Source of the DNA: Dugong dugon
Taxonomy: Eukaryota > Chordata > Mammalia > Sirenia > Dugongidae
NCBI GenBank assembly: GCA_030035585.1
Contig: CM057462.1
Span: 92,525,234-92,589,233, forward strand
Direction of reading: 5' to 3'
Length of the DNA: 64,000 bases
Shown here: one piece after another, positions 44,250 through 55,489 of the stretch
Layout of the letters: each line of letters begins with the position of its first letter
How positions within the stretch are numbered: position 1 is the first letter of the stretch
Notes under the pieces: generated by a model
The model's database searches: none
Seen by the model: the letters and a program-made list of their open reading frames with translations, nothing else
What the model was told of the DNA's origin: nothing
Translations under genes and position numbers: made by a program

Positions 44250-44800
44250 TCTCCCTGTCCTCTGATGGGGAAACAAAGTTATAAATCTCTTGGAAAGTTT
44301 GTTCCTCCATAGAGACCTGTGGAAACAGTACATAAAGTACCCTGTCACCCACAGAGTAGCACTAGGAGGGGCTTTAGGCTTAGCAACACACGTTAGTCAC
44401 ACGCAACCCACCTTCTCCTTCCATGCACAGGGTTCCTCAGTCAGGTTGTTTCTGCGCAGGCGGGATAGTTATTCAGATCTGATGGGTGGACCAGGTGGCC
44501 TCAGTGGGCCTGAGATTACGGTGTTTATTTTGCCTTCCTAATCAGCCTCTCTCACTGCTGGCTCATTGAGCTTCTCTACAAGATCCACATTCAGAAATTT
44601 TTTCAGTGAATTTGATTGACTGCGGCTGCACACACAGACATTGGTATACTACCTTGAGATGCCTACCAGCGTCTCCTCACCACAAACCCAGCACATTGAT
44701 AATTGTAGGCTTGCAACATACACACTTGAATCTTTTGCCCTTTTGTTTTGTTTTATACTTCCTAGTATTATTTTTCCATTGTGCACCTAAATTTGCGTAT
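44250..44800. other. unassigned unique sequence
   Basis: No gene, RNA or nameable repeat recognised between the two similar SINEs. Confidence 0.4.
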
Positions 44801-44805
44801 TTTTA

Positions 44806-44991
44806 GGTTAATGTACTAGGCTGCTAACTAAAAGGTTGGAGGTTCAAGGCCACCCAGAGGTGCCTCAGAAGAAAGGCTCGGAGACCTAATTCTGAAAAGA
44901 AACAGCCACTGAAAACCCTGTGGAGCACAATTCTACTCTGAAGTACCTGAGGTCACCATGAGTCGGGGTCGACTCAACAGCAACTGGTTTA
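44806..44991 (+). repeat. AfroSINE (type C), 5'-truncated, second of a near-identical pair
   Basis: It lacks the first 20 or so bases of the SINE head and starts at ggttaatgtactaggctgc. It shares unusual variants with the copy at 44048 (ctaactaaaagg, gaaaagaaacagcc, gaagtacctgag, gtcggggtcgactc). Confidence 0.92.
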
Positions 44992-45135
44992 CCGAGTGCT
45001 TTCACACGAGTTTTATAAGTGAGGGAACCGAGGCTCGGAAAGGTTTGGTGTCTTGTTCGTGGTGCCTGTGTCAGTCTGAATGGTTCTGAGCCTTAACCAG
45101 CACTCTTGTCAGAGATGCTACAGCCCCTCTGTCAA
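44992..45135 (-). repeat. MIR, minus orientation
   Basis: Reversed MIR blocks: 'agtgctttcacacgag', 'tgagggaaccgaggctcgg', 'tctgaatggttctgagccttaacc'. Confidence 0.5.
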
Positions 45136-45321
45136 AGATGTAGCTGTGAATTCAAACAGCACTCATGGATATGGACCTTGCTGGCACCAGGAAGCATAAG
45201 CAACGTTTAGGTGACGAAAATCTAACTGTGAGTGTTCAGCCAAGAGAGAGAGTTCAGCCGCAAGGAAGAAAGGAATTGTTCTTTGCTATCTGCACAGATA
45301 CCTGCTTCTGCTTGCTGGGTT

Positions 45322-45527
45322 TTTAAACCTGTTGCGGTTGAGTCAACTCCGACTCATGGCGACCCCGTGTGTGTCAAGCAGATCTGTGCTCCACTGGGTT
45401 TTCAATGGCTGTTTTGTTTTGGACAAGATTACCAGGCCTTTCTTCTGAGGTGCCTCTGGGTGACTCGAACCTCCAGCCTTTCAGTTAGCAGCTCTGCGTG
45501 TTAACTGTTTACACCACTGGGGACTCC
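45322..45527 (-). repeat. AfroSINE (type C)
   Basis: It runs from aaacctgttgcggttgagtc through accaggcctttcttctgagg to acaccactggggactcct. Complete. Confidence 0.92.
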
Positions 45528-45529
45528 TG

Positions 45530-46160
45530 CTTGGTTTTTACAAAGTTCTAATTTCTACATGGGATTAAACAATGCAGTTCGGTAAAGCGGCAATTTTAGC
45601 TGTAAAATTGCTAAAACCATAAACTGTTACTCTTGGTTTTAGATATCAAACCGGGTGAAGGGGTGGGGGGCACTTCTTAATGTAAGAGAAGGGAAAATCA
45701 CTTAAATATCAGAATGGACACCATATGGCAGTTTTTGTTTTCTTTAAAAGAGAGGGTGTTATTTCTTCCCTCTAGATTCCAGTAACTGTCTGTCACCACA
45801 TAATCCTGGACTGGGAGAAGTATCGGGGGATTTAGGATTTACTGAGACTGCTGTTGCTGAAATTCACTTTATAAGATACCACTGTTTACTCTTTCTACTA
45901 ATTTCCATTCTTACCTGTGACTCTGATTTGATTTGAGAAAAGATATTTCTAAGAGGCCCATTCTTACCGTTATGGAAAGCAAAAGTTTAACTGTGTTTGC
46001 CCTTTAATTTTCTTTGGCTGGGCATCTGGTAACTATGTATCATAGAGTGAAATAATCATAGGACTGAGAGCCACAGGGCATCTAAGAGATCAGGTAGTGC
46101 TGCCCCCATCCCATGGACTGGAAAACTGAGGCCTGATGTCGTTGATACTAATAATAATTG
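45530..46160. other. unassigned unique sequence
   Basis: No gene. A faint reversed MIR trace lies near 46090-46140 (catggactggaaaactgagg). Confidence 0.4.
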
Positions 46161-46169
46161 CTGTTTTTC

Positions 46170-46960
46170 TTATGATAAAGGTTATATAGCAAACTATAGA
46201 GAAAAAAACTGTAATCCCGTGTCTAAAGGGAAGCCACTGTTAATATTTTCCACCAGCCTACTTTCTATTCTTATACATATATATTAATTTGACATCTTAC
46301 TGTACATATCTGGTATTTTGTTTTTTGCTTTCAAAACTTATTTTATTCATCGAAAACACCACACATTCTATTAACCAATCTGCATATCTAAATATTTTTT
46401 TATACACTATTTCAAAGATGTTGCTACTCACACTGTAACTTCTAATTCAGCATATTTTAATATCTTAATAGCGCTGTAGTCTCTGGATTTAGCTTCTGAA
46501 TTTTATTTATTAAAAATTTTTATTCTAGTAATATATATATAAAATTTGGCATTTTAGCCACTTTAAGTAAACCATTCAGTCGCATTAATTACATTCACAA
46601 TATTGTACAACTTTCATGTTATCTACTTCTAAAAATTTTCCTCACCCCAAACAGAAACTCTGTCCCCATTTAGCGGTAACTTCCTATCCTCTCTCCCCCC
46701 AGCCCTTCTTAACCTCTAATCTACTCCCTGTCCCTATTAATTTGCCTAATGCTAGATATTTCATATAAGTAGAGTAATATAATATTTGTCCTTTTGTGTT
46801 TGGCTTATTTCACTTAGCATAGTTTCAAGGTTTATCCACGTGGTAGCATATGTGAGAACTTCATTCCTTTTCAGGGTGGGATAATATACCATTTATGTAC
46901 ATACCACGTTTCATTTATCCATTCATCTGTTGATGGATGTTTGCATATACTTATTTTAAA
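46170..46960. repeat. old L1 3' UTR sequence
   Basis: Two old L1-type stretches follow one another: 'gccactgttaatattttcc' with 'tgacatcttactgtacatatc', then 'cacaatattgtacaactttcatg', 'gtttggcttatttcacttagc', 'aaggtttatccacgtggtagc', 'tttatccattcatctgttg'. These are common reversed L1 3' motifs in mammals. Confidence 0.7.
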
Positions 46961-47039
46961 ATGTGATTTCTAAAAGTGGAAATATAGCATGAACATTTTC
47001 CCATGTTATCATTTCTTTCTGCGTTCATTCAGTGATGCT

Positions 47040-47180
47040 AGCTAACACTTAACGTGGCTCTTTCTGTGTGCCAGGCGCTCTTTCATGCACACTATGAATA
47101 GTAACTCATTTAATCCTTAAGGTACAGAGGTATTATACAGCCCGCGGGTCATACAGTTAGGAAATGGTGCCTGAATAGGC
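47040..47180 (-). repeat. MIR, minus orientation
   Basis: Reversed MIR 3' part: 'gtgtgccaggcgctctttc', 'aactcatttaatccttaagg', 'gtcatacagttaggaaatgg'. Confidence 0.65.
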
Positions 47181-47184
47181 AAGC

Positions 47185-47845
47185 ACGCTGCGCAACTTCT
47201 CTGTCCCCAAGGACCTAGCATAGCTCCTGGCCTGCAGTAAGCTAGCAACCCTAAGAGCTGAGTGAGCGTTGGTGTTTAGAAGACCGACTCTATGAATGAG
47301 AAGAGGATCCTCCTGGTTTTGGAAATGACTGTGATCATACTTGACATGTGAGTTACTCACTAAAGTTTCTGTGCACAGCAGAGCTTATGCCAACAAGGAC
47401 TGTGAACTGGCCGCTGAACTCCTGCAGGTTTGCAGAGGTTGTAATACAGCAGCTTTATATTTGGCCTTGTATGTTGTTGGCTGGCTCGCCTTTACCCCCA
47501 ATTTGCACTCCTTTACTAAGTCAGCATTCTGTGTTGGTAGCTGGGTGTATGCTTAAGGGCCTGGAGCATTCCTTAAAGTGTTTTGGGATTTCTAGCCAAA
47601 CGGACTCAGTAAAAATTAATCCCGCTTTTCAGGTTCCAATAATGTTTTTAAATAGTTCTATGAGAAGATTTTGTCTTAAATCAATGAACAGTCGAGTCCA
47701 AATGAATTTTTAATTAAAAAAAAGGTACACACATTCCTGATTATAGAGTAAAATCTCTTTTTATTGATTTTTTCCTGAAGAGCATATAACGGAGCTTTTT
47801 AATTATGTGCTTTGCTTCTCTGCTGCCGAGAGTAATTCATTCTCT
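47185..47845. other. unassigned unique sequence
   Basis: The frames at 47341-47713 in two phases have no family likeness. No gene supported. Confidence 0.4.
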
Positions 47846-47849
47846 AAGG

Positions 47850-48010
47850 AATAGATGACTTCTTTCCATTCATTTATTATTGAATACAACTACCATGAGA
47901 TAGGCGTTGTGCTAGGTAGTGGCTGTACTTAGTCTAATCAGACAGATCCCCTGCCCGCAAGAAGCTAACAATCTAGTGAGGAAGAAAGATAAATAAAAGA
48001 ATCACAAATA
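47850..48010 (-). repeat. L2 3' end, minus
   Basis: The sequence 'tccattcatttattattgaa', 'gataggcgttgtgctaggtag', 'ctgcccgcaagaagctaac', 'aatctagtgaggaagaaag' is the reversed L2 terminus. Confidence 0.7.
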
Positions 48011-48014
48011 CAGT

Positions 48015-49556
48015 GTCCTAAATTTTACAATAAAGGACAGTGAGTGTGTGAAGGTAGACGTAAGAAAACACCTCTTTATGGTGATGTTATTGAAACATCC
48101 AAACCATGATGTATTTAAGTTATACTTTTGAGCGTTGGACTTCAAGGCTTTCCTAAATATATCCACTCTGAGTCTGTAGGTGTAGGCAAATAGTGTACCC
48201 CTGGCTTTAAAGAAATTCTTTGCCAATCACCTATTTAAAAGGAAAAGGAGGAAAATTGTCATATGCAAAGTTTTAAATATAATTCAAAGAGTTTCACATG
48301 AATTTATTAAATCAACAGTACCATCCCAACTCCAGGTTAATTAGATTTGAGCAGCCAATAAGAGACTTTTTTTTTTTTTCCTGATAAATAGGAGGGCTGT
48401 ATCTATGTAGTGCTGGGTATATGTAATGGGAGCTTAGGGATTGCTTGTGTCTCATGAGTGGCACTTGTGGTTGGAAGTGCCCTAAACAGGGAGTTAAGAG
48501 GTGTGGATTCCAAATCTCGCTCTGTCACTAACCTCAGTTGTATCAGAATCTGCATTCAGCTATGAGTTACAGACCTGAAAAATATCGGCTTAAGAAGTTA
48601 TGGAGAAACATGTTACTTACTGTTCTCATGTAACGAAAAGACTGGCTGGAGACAGGCAGTAGAGAACTGCCGTTTCCACTCCACAAGGTCATCAAGGACT
48701 CTTTCTAGGGCAAACGGTAATGCAACAAAGTAGATCTCAAAATAATAAAATGTGCAAACACTCATTGAAGCTGGAGATTTAAAAAGCTGTCACAGATTTC
48801 TTTTTCTGATTTGATGTATGAGTCACTGGCAAAACCTATGTATAATACCTGCTCTCCCACCATCATGGAAAAACTCATCCTCCTGAGATTCTGGCTTTTG
48901 GCCTCGATTGTTCTTGGGAAAAGAGAGTGAAGATGAGAGTATAATTTAAAATTAGGGAAGAAAGGAACTGGTTCTGCAATTACAGACATAGCCAAACTTG
49001 AAGAAAAATGAGGAAATTTCACCATAACTTCTAGTCTAATCCCTCAAATTACAAAGCTGTTGTTTTTTAACTTGCTAATAATCCAAATAAAACAATGCAC
49101 TTGAGAGTAGTAGGACTATGGAGAAAAGAGAGTATGATCATTACTACTGATACCTAACCAGCTATGTAATCAAACCTTCCCATTTAGAATGCCCTTCCGT
49201 AACCTGCATTCCTGTTGTCATTTCCGCTAGACCTCTTACAAGCACAGGTGAAACACAACACCCTTGCAAAATGGGTAAGAACAGGTCTTGGTGAATGGAA
49301 TTGCTTGGAGGCCTTTGTCTAGGTCACTAACCAAAAGAAACAGGTGTAGAAAACACATCCACCTTTATGAACATTGCAAAGTAAACTGCCTGTTCATACA
49401 CGTGCTCAGCCTCACAGGTACAGGTTCTGATAACCTGAGACCTACTCCTAGGCATTGCTTACAGGACTGATCACTCCTCGTATATTCTTTTTTGTAGAAA
49501 GCAGTGATCATTTTAGAGGCATATGCTTTCACCTCAGGAGCACACGTGCTGTCAAG

Positions 49557-49587
<31 letters not shown>

Positions 49588-50000
49588 TAAAAGACATTTT
49601 ATGTTTGCCTTGGAGTGACCTTTCCAAGAATCTCACACAGATTGTGGATATTCAGGCCTGTTCTGTGGATTTCTGTTAAGTGCAAATCCAGCTGTGTCAG
49701 TTCCCTTAACCCCTCCTGTGCCTGCTCAAGGTTACGCATTGCAGTCAGTGGGGCTTTTAGCTCTTTAGAAAGTTGCCTGAGGGTAATTATCCAGATGCAC
49801 CTGGGTGGGGTTTAACCCCTTATACCCCCACCCTCTCCACCAGAGTCACAGGGGAGATTCCAGTGTGCAAGAGAGGCACAGTTAATGAAATCACTTCCTT
49901 CTCTTGAGGTTATTTGATCTTGTCAAACAATACTTTTTACAGGACACGTGTGCTTTAGTTTTATTTTAAGGTTCTGAAATAACAGTCTCCATTTTGCTCA
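48015..50000. other. mostly unassigned sequence with (TG)n
   Basis: No gene. A diverged MIR fragment may lie at 48470-48545 (tgtggattccaaatctcgctc). A TG microsatellite sits at 49557-49584. The rest is not recognised. Confidence 0.4.
49557..49584. repeat. (TG)n microsatellite
   Basis: About fourteen TG units without interruption. Confidence 0.95.
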
Positions 50001-50014
50001 CCGCAGAGGCATAC

Positions 50015-50186
50015 GCGGAGCCCTGGTGGTACAGTGGTTAAGAGCTAGGGCTGCTAACCAAAAGGTCGACAGTTTGAATCTACCAGGTGCTCCTTGGAAA
50101 CCCTATAGGGCAGTTCTACTCTGTCTTGTAGGGTTGCTATGAGTTGGAATTGCCTTGGTGGCAACAGGCTTTTTTTTTTTTTTTTA
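50015..50186 (+). repeat. AfroSINE with exact 8-bp duplication
   Basis: It runs from ggagccctggtggtacagtgg to ggcaacaggc plus a 15-base T tail. The flanks aggcatac at 50007-50014 and 50187-50194 are identical. Confidence 0.94.
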
Positions 50187-50198
50187 AGGCATACTCAA

Positions 50199-50414
50199 GG
50201 AGCTCTGGTGGTGGTGCAGTGGTTAAAGCACTTGGCTGCTAACCGAAAGGTTGGCGGTTTGAACCAACCAGCCACTCTGCAGGAGAAAGATGTGGCAGTC
50301 TGCTTCTGTAAAGATTTCAGCCTTGGGAACCCTATGGGGGCAGTTCTACTCTGTTCTATAGGGTCGCTATGAGTTGGAATCGACTTGACAGCAGTGGGTT
50401 TGGGTTTGGTTTGG
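50199..50414 (+). repeat. AfroSINE stacked on the previous copy
   Basis: A longer-subtype SINE (ggagctctggtggtggtgc to cagcagtgggtttgg) starts four bases after the right-hand duplication of the first. Its right flank (aggcac) again resembles the same target word. Confidence 0.93.
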
Positions 50415-50424
50415 AGGCACAAAG

Positions 50425-51965
50425 AAGAAAACCCTCTTTGGGTTACAGCTGAAATTTTATTGGTGTTTTGTCGAAAGAAAAGCCACAGATTTTCCCAAAT
50501 CAAAGTAAAAGTGAATACTATAACACCACTTTATTTTGACTCAAAGGCAGAAGAGAGAAGTCGTGAAAATTTAATTCAAGGAAGACCGGGAGAAAACCAG
50601 AATGACTGCCCCAGAAATGAAGATCCAGCTGTTGTTCATTAGCTGGATTCTGGGAGACGGGAAAGTAAGTTGTTTGAAAAAAACCAAAATATTAAAATGC
50701 TCAGCTAGAAACACCTCTCTCCATAACTCTCACCCCCCAGATACAGCAGGTCTCATGCTGGAAACAAGGGAAATGTCTCATAGGTTTCAGATATTCTAGG
50801 TGCAAAGTGTGTTATCATTACTCTCTCGGAGCATGGTGCCTGTGGTACACTCACAGGTTGTTTAAAAAACACAAATTTAATTTGGTGCACACACAGGCTA
50901 TTCACTAATAGTGATTCTTCCATAAATACTGTGTTCGTCGAATCAGAGCCGGAACACACAAGAAGCTCCCAGGGTGTTAGCACGTGGAAAGTAGATAGCA
51001 AATAATAAATAGAGAAGTTCGTGTATCAGTGTTCACTCTTAAAGAACAGCTTCATGATGGAAAGTCAGTGTTTACTTTGATATCACTGGGTGGGCACATC
51101 TTAGTGTTAGCAGGTGCTCTGTGGTTAAGGTGCTGGGTTCACATCGCCACTTCAGGTCTGGTGCCGTGTGGCTGTTCTCTTCCCCCCTCTCCCTTCCTCC
51201 CTTAATATACTTTGAGATTTTGAATCCCCCTTTTAAATCTTGGTAAACTTTAACAGTGTTTTCTGTACCTAGCAGTGGGCAGAGTTCCTAAAGTTCAGGT
51301 GGAGTTCTTGCCAGGAACTTGAAGCACTCCTCACCTGTGGATTCAGTGTAATCAATCTGGAGGGTCTTTAGAAAACAAACGTTAGCCAGCACCGGGCTCA
51401 GGTGGTTAGTAGTAAGTCTTACATCTCGGGGGCAGTTCTCTTCGTCCTGGTACCAAGGGAAGAGAGAGAAATCTGTTTTTGTTGCTCCTCAGTCTTATCT
51501 AGGAATTTAAAAGTCCTCCCACGTCCAAAATCTGTATTCTCCTGTATCTCAAACTCTTCAGTCTTCTGATCTTCCTTACTTCTTTAAGACCGTAGTATCT
51601 ATGCATACGTGGTGCCTCGTTGCTTCGATAGTGTTTTCGTTTATATTATCATGCTTGTTCCTCAAAACAGTTCCATCAGGCAGCTCTATTATCACTCCCT
51701 ATTTAAAGATGAGGAAACCGAGGTCCAGATTTGCTGAAATGATACAGGTGTGAGGCTCATATTCTTTCACTGCAAAAATGAATGCTTCTCTCACTTTGTT
51801 TATATACAAGGAGAAGAGGCAAAGAAAAGAATGAGGTCAAATTAGAAACAGAATACAGATATGCTGCTTCCTGCATGGTGCAGGAGCTCAGGCCTGTGAT
51901 TCCCAGCATGTTTTTATATGAGGACCTAGTTTTCTTTTGCAAACAAGAAGTTTGTTATTTTATTA
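50425..51965. other. unassigned sequence with small MIR trace
   Basis: No gene. A reversed MIR fragment is likely at 51660-51775 (ctatttaaagatgaggaaaccg). At 51110-51150 a short piece (gtgctctgtggttaagg) recalls a SINE head but is too short to call. Confidence 0.4.
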
Positions 51966-51969
51966 CATA

Positions 51970-52320
51970 ACGGCAATACAAATGAGCAAAAAGATAATAA
52001 AATGTACTGATATTCCAGTGATAATCGCTATTAACATTTGGGTGTAATAACTTTTCAGACTTTTATTTCCTTTTCATACATTTAGGTGAAACTCTGGTGG
52101 CGTATAGTTAAGTGCTACACTTGCTAACCAAGGGGTCGGCAGTTCAAATCCACCAGGCGCTCCTTGGAAACTCTATGGGGCCATTCTACTCTGTCCTATA
52201 GGGTCACTATGAGTCAGAATCGACTCAGCAGCGACGGGTTTGGTTTTTTGGTTTATGTGTGTACAAATGTGTATTCAACAAGATATACTTTGTTTGTGTA
52301 CACTGTTTAAGGACTCATCT
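51970..52320. repeat. old L1-like 3' UTR, split by an AfroSINE
   Basis: The part 51970-52085 (gtgataatcgctattaac, gggtgtaataacttttcagac, tttccttttcatac) and 52252-52320 (gtgtgtacaaatgtgtattc) read as one old L1 3' UTR interrupted by the SINE at 52086. The motif matches 46170 and 60880. Confidence 0.55.
52086..52251 (+). repeat. AfroSINE, short subtype
   Basis: It runs from tgaaactctggtggcgtatag to cagcgacgggtttgg plus a T-rich tail. The tail is close to consensus (tatgagtcagaatcgactc). Confidence 0.92.
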
Positions 52321-52324
52321 TTAA

Positions 52325-52890
52325 TGATAAAAATGTGATGGACTTCTCACTGACAGTTGTATGAGATACAGATTATGCAGCTCCCCAGATTGGCTGCACC
52401 CTGCCTTCCTCTCTTGCCCTTGGCCACTTGCTGGGTGGAGAACTGGCTGCCACCTCATTCCCCAGGCAAGCCTGCAGCACAGCCTGCATTGCACCCCTTG
52501 CAGCAGAGTTTGGCAGTGTCGGCACCTAGGACTGACCTAATTTGTGCCACGGAAGCCCTGGACTCAGATGAAGAGTCAGGACACAGATGAAGCACTGTGC
52601 CTGAGGCTGGCTCCTCCAGCAACTCTCCAGAGGAGCTGGCTACTACAGCCTTGAAGTGCAGGGGATTTAAGGCCTATAGGTGAACCTTTGCCAAGGAGAG
52701 ACAGAAAATGCAGAGACTATTCTGAGCCATGATGGGGTTCCATACAGCCTTGTCCTGGTGACTGGACAACCAGTGAAGGTTCTTGGGAAGCTGTGGCAGC
52801 TTGGTAGTACCTTGCATTTATTTGTTCTATCTGCTTTCTTACCTCACCTCCCTTTTTCCTTCTTTCACACCCTGGGATTGCAACCCCTCC
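52325..52890. other. unassigned sequence
   Basis: The frame 52357-52590 is rich in Pro, Leu and Ala but resembles no protein I know. The local GC is higher than its surroundings. I cannot name a repeat or a gene. Confidence 0.4.
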
Positions 52891-52905
52891 CCTCCATAAA
52901 GCTTT

Positions 52906-53304
52906 TATTGTTGTTGGTTGCTGTTTAGTTGGCACTGACTCATGGCAACCTCATGCACAATAGAACAAAATTATTGCCTGGTCCTGCTCCATCTTCATGA
53001 TCATTGGTATGTTCAAGTCCATTGTTGTGGCCACTGGGTATTCTGAGGGCCTTGTAAGCTAGGGGCTCGTCTTTCAGCACTATATCAGACAGTATTCTGT
53101 TGTGATTCGTAGAATATTCGTTGGTTAATATTTACAAGTCGCTGGTCAGGGCTTTCTTTCTAGTCTATCTTAATCTGGAAGCTCCGCTGAAACCCGTCTC
53201 CCATGTGTGACCCTGCTGGTATTTGAAATACCGGTGGCATACCTTCCAGCATCATAGCAACATGCAAGCCACCACAGCATGACAAACTGAGAGACTAGTA
53301 GCGG
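52906..53304 (-). mobile_element. RTE with both termini and a large internal deletion
   Basis: The left 142 bases align to the RTE 3' end (tttagttggcactgactcatgg; tattgcctggtcctgctcc; attgttgtggccactg). The next 257 align, in the same orientation, to the RTE 5' end (39440-39706: agcactatatcagacag, tggtatttgaaataccggtgg, accacagcatgacaaactg). About 2.8 kb between them is absent. The flanks ccataaagcttt at 52894-52905 and 53305-53316 are identical, and the 5' end coincides with that of the full-length element. Confidence 0.92.
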
Positions 53305-53319
53305 CCATAAAGCTTTAGT

Positions 53320-54185
53320 AGGTATGTTTTTCCTCAGTTTTGCGCCCCTCCCCTTGCCAGGGAACTGAGCTAAATGATGGTCATTATAGTATCTTTCTGT
53401 TGAATAAATAAATATGAAAAAAGAAAATACCAAAAATTCAGTCACTTTACATGAGCGTGGATTTTATTAATTACAACGGCATCTGTATACACTTGAAGAG
53501 AAGTAGTATATGGATATTATCATCAAATACCACTTGATGATAGGTGAATTAAAGGACTCCTTCAAGCAACTCCATCCTCCCGGCACCCCCTTGCCCTGGA
53601 GAAGGTCTGAAAGCTAAGGTTGGGTTGTTTAGGTGAGATATAGGCCATGACAGCTATTTTACTTAACTTGACCTTCTTGCTGCAGTTAAAGATTTTCAGA
53701 CATAAACCTCAGTCCATCCAGCCTCTTCCTCCTGCTGTTTTTCAAGTGTGTGAGGTTTTGAAGTCCACACACGTTTTCCCAGGGTGAGGCGCTGTACATA
53801 TCTGGGTCAGCTTTATTCCAGTTTTTTTTTTTTCTTTCCAGTTAATCAGTGTAACTGCTACTTAAAACCATGAAGAAAATGGAATCAATATCTTGGAAAT
53901 GCTAGAATGTGATTTATAGTTGTTTATTCTCCTCAGCCTCACTTCCTGGGCTTATTTTTAAGGATTTAAAGGGTTTTGACAATCTGTAAGAGTGTCTGGC
54001 ATGTTGCAAAAGAAAAATACTGTCTGTTCTCTAATATGAAAGAGCTTTTACAATGTGCTACCTGTTCTGAAAATATGTGGGAGAATGGGGAGGGAGAGGG
54101 GAAATGAATTTTAGAGAATCAGGCCACTCATGTGCTGATTAAAGTTCTCTTAATAAGACACTTTAGTGCCCTTAATCTATTAAGT
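53320..54185. other. unassigned sequence
   Basis: No gene or nameable repeat. A T run lies at 53821-53832. Confidence 0.4.
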
Positions 54186-54189
54186 GGCA

Positions 54190-54297
54190 TTCATTGTGCT
54201 CTTTTGCTTTTTGAGGGCAGGGACACTGTCTTATACATCTTTGTGTTTTCCAACAGTTATTGTTGCTGTGGTTGTTAGGTGCCAGCAAATCGACGCT
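54190..54297. repeat. L2 trace followed by RTE 3' end scrap
   Basis: The text 54210-54250 (tttttgagggcagggacactg, atctttgtgttttcc) is L2-like. At 54258-54297 ttgctgtggttgttaggtgcc is the RTE 3' end in minus orientation, only about 40 bp long. Confidence 0.55.
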
Positions 54298-54381
54298 ACA
54301 GAATAAGACCTAGTTTCTACATTCAGGGTTTGTAAATTTGCAGGGTAACTAGGATAAGATTAGTACACAGAAACATAAACT

Positions 54382-54546
54382 GTTGTGTTGTTGTTGTGTG
54401 CCATTGAGTGAATTCCGACTCATAGCATCTCTACAGGACAGAGTAGAACTGCCCCATAGGGTTTCCTAGGAGCGGCTGGTGGATTTGAACTGCCAACCTT
54501 TTGGTCAGCAGCTTGAACTCTTAAACACTGTGCCACCAGGGCTCCT
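54382..54546 (-). repeat. AfroSINE with RTE-like (TTG)n tail
   Basis: The reversed 3' end reads tgttgtgttgttgttgtgtgcc instead of the usual ggtttggttt, then a normal short-subtype body and reversed head (ccaccagggctcct). The flanks gaaacataaact (54370-54381) and gaaacatatact (54547-54558) match at 11 of 12. Confidence 0.93.
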
Positions 54547-54559
54547 GAAACATATACTA

Positions 54560-55080
54560 GAAAGCGGACTATGAGAGAAGCCATGATGTAAGGCCACCAA
54601 ATCGCTCCGGCAGTTCGTAGGAGGGTGGGCAACTCCTGATGGAGGGAACCAGGGGAGGCTTCATGAGGGAGGTGACATTTGACCTGGCCTTGAAGGATCA
54701 GGGTTTGAATGAAATATAGGCTGAAAAAAATGGACAGTCCTGGTTTTTGGCTTTTTCTCCCCCTAAATTGCAAAATGGTGGTTCTATTGACTTCTGGTTT
54801 AGGGGAGAGGTTGGCATAGTGAAAATTTTTCTAGTAGAGCAGCATGGCTCCCTTGAGCCTTTAAGTTTCACTTACCTTTTCCATGAGACATCTCAGCCTT
54901 TGTAATTAAAAGTAAAATTTTAATTGAGAAAGTAATGATCGGTGGTTTGGAAAGCAATAAAAATTATGGTGTGTGTGTGCGGGCACGCCTTCGGATGTCT
55001 AAGGTGACAGAAACCAACTGAGAGATGGTTTGAGCCTCTTTACTGACATGATGCTTCAAAACCTTTGTCCTCAGTTTTTT
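54560..55080. other. unassigned sequence
   Basis: No gene. Near 54650-54720 the text (gacatttgacctggccttgaagg) resembles old L2-associated sequence. Confidence 0.4.
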
Positions 55081-55084
55081 TAAC

Positions 55085-55300
55085 TGAGAGCGCCTGTGGC
55101 ATAGCCCCTGGAATTAGACAGACCTGGGTTTGAGCCCTTAAACTTACTCACTCCTGTGGAGTGGCCTAACGTCCCAGAGCCTCAGTTTCCTCATCTGTGG
55201 AGATAAAAATAAACACCTCTAAGGGTTGTTGTTTTGGGCATTAGAACAACACCATGATTATTAGTAGATACAGTTCGTTGTAGTATTGTATCATTATTTT
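55085..55300 (+). repeat. MIR-type ancient SINE
   Basis: MIR order: tgtggcatagcccctgg, attagacagacctgggtttgagcc, cagagcctcagtttcctcatctg, then a diverged 3' part. Confidence 0.7.
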
Positions 55301-55489
55301 GTTTTAACTAGTAAAACCGTTAGAACCAGGAAAAGGAAGAAACAAAAAAAACTGAATGAATAAAGTTCAAGCCATAAAGCATTAAAAGGAACACTTTGAT
55401 CTATACAAGGGATATGCTGAGGGGAATGGGAAAGGAATTCCCGCTCAAGCTGTATCAGGTTTTAGTGTGAGGAAGAGACTGGATTTTTC

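Noticed and set aside
52906-53304. Spliced RTE transcript as the source of the internal deletion
   Set aside because: The missing segment does not begin with GT or end with AG on the sense (minus) strand at the best junction placement.
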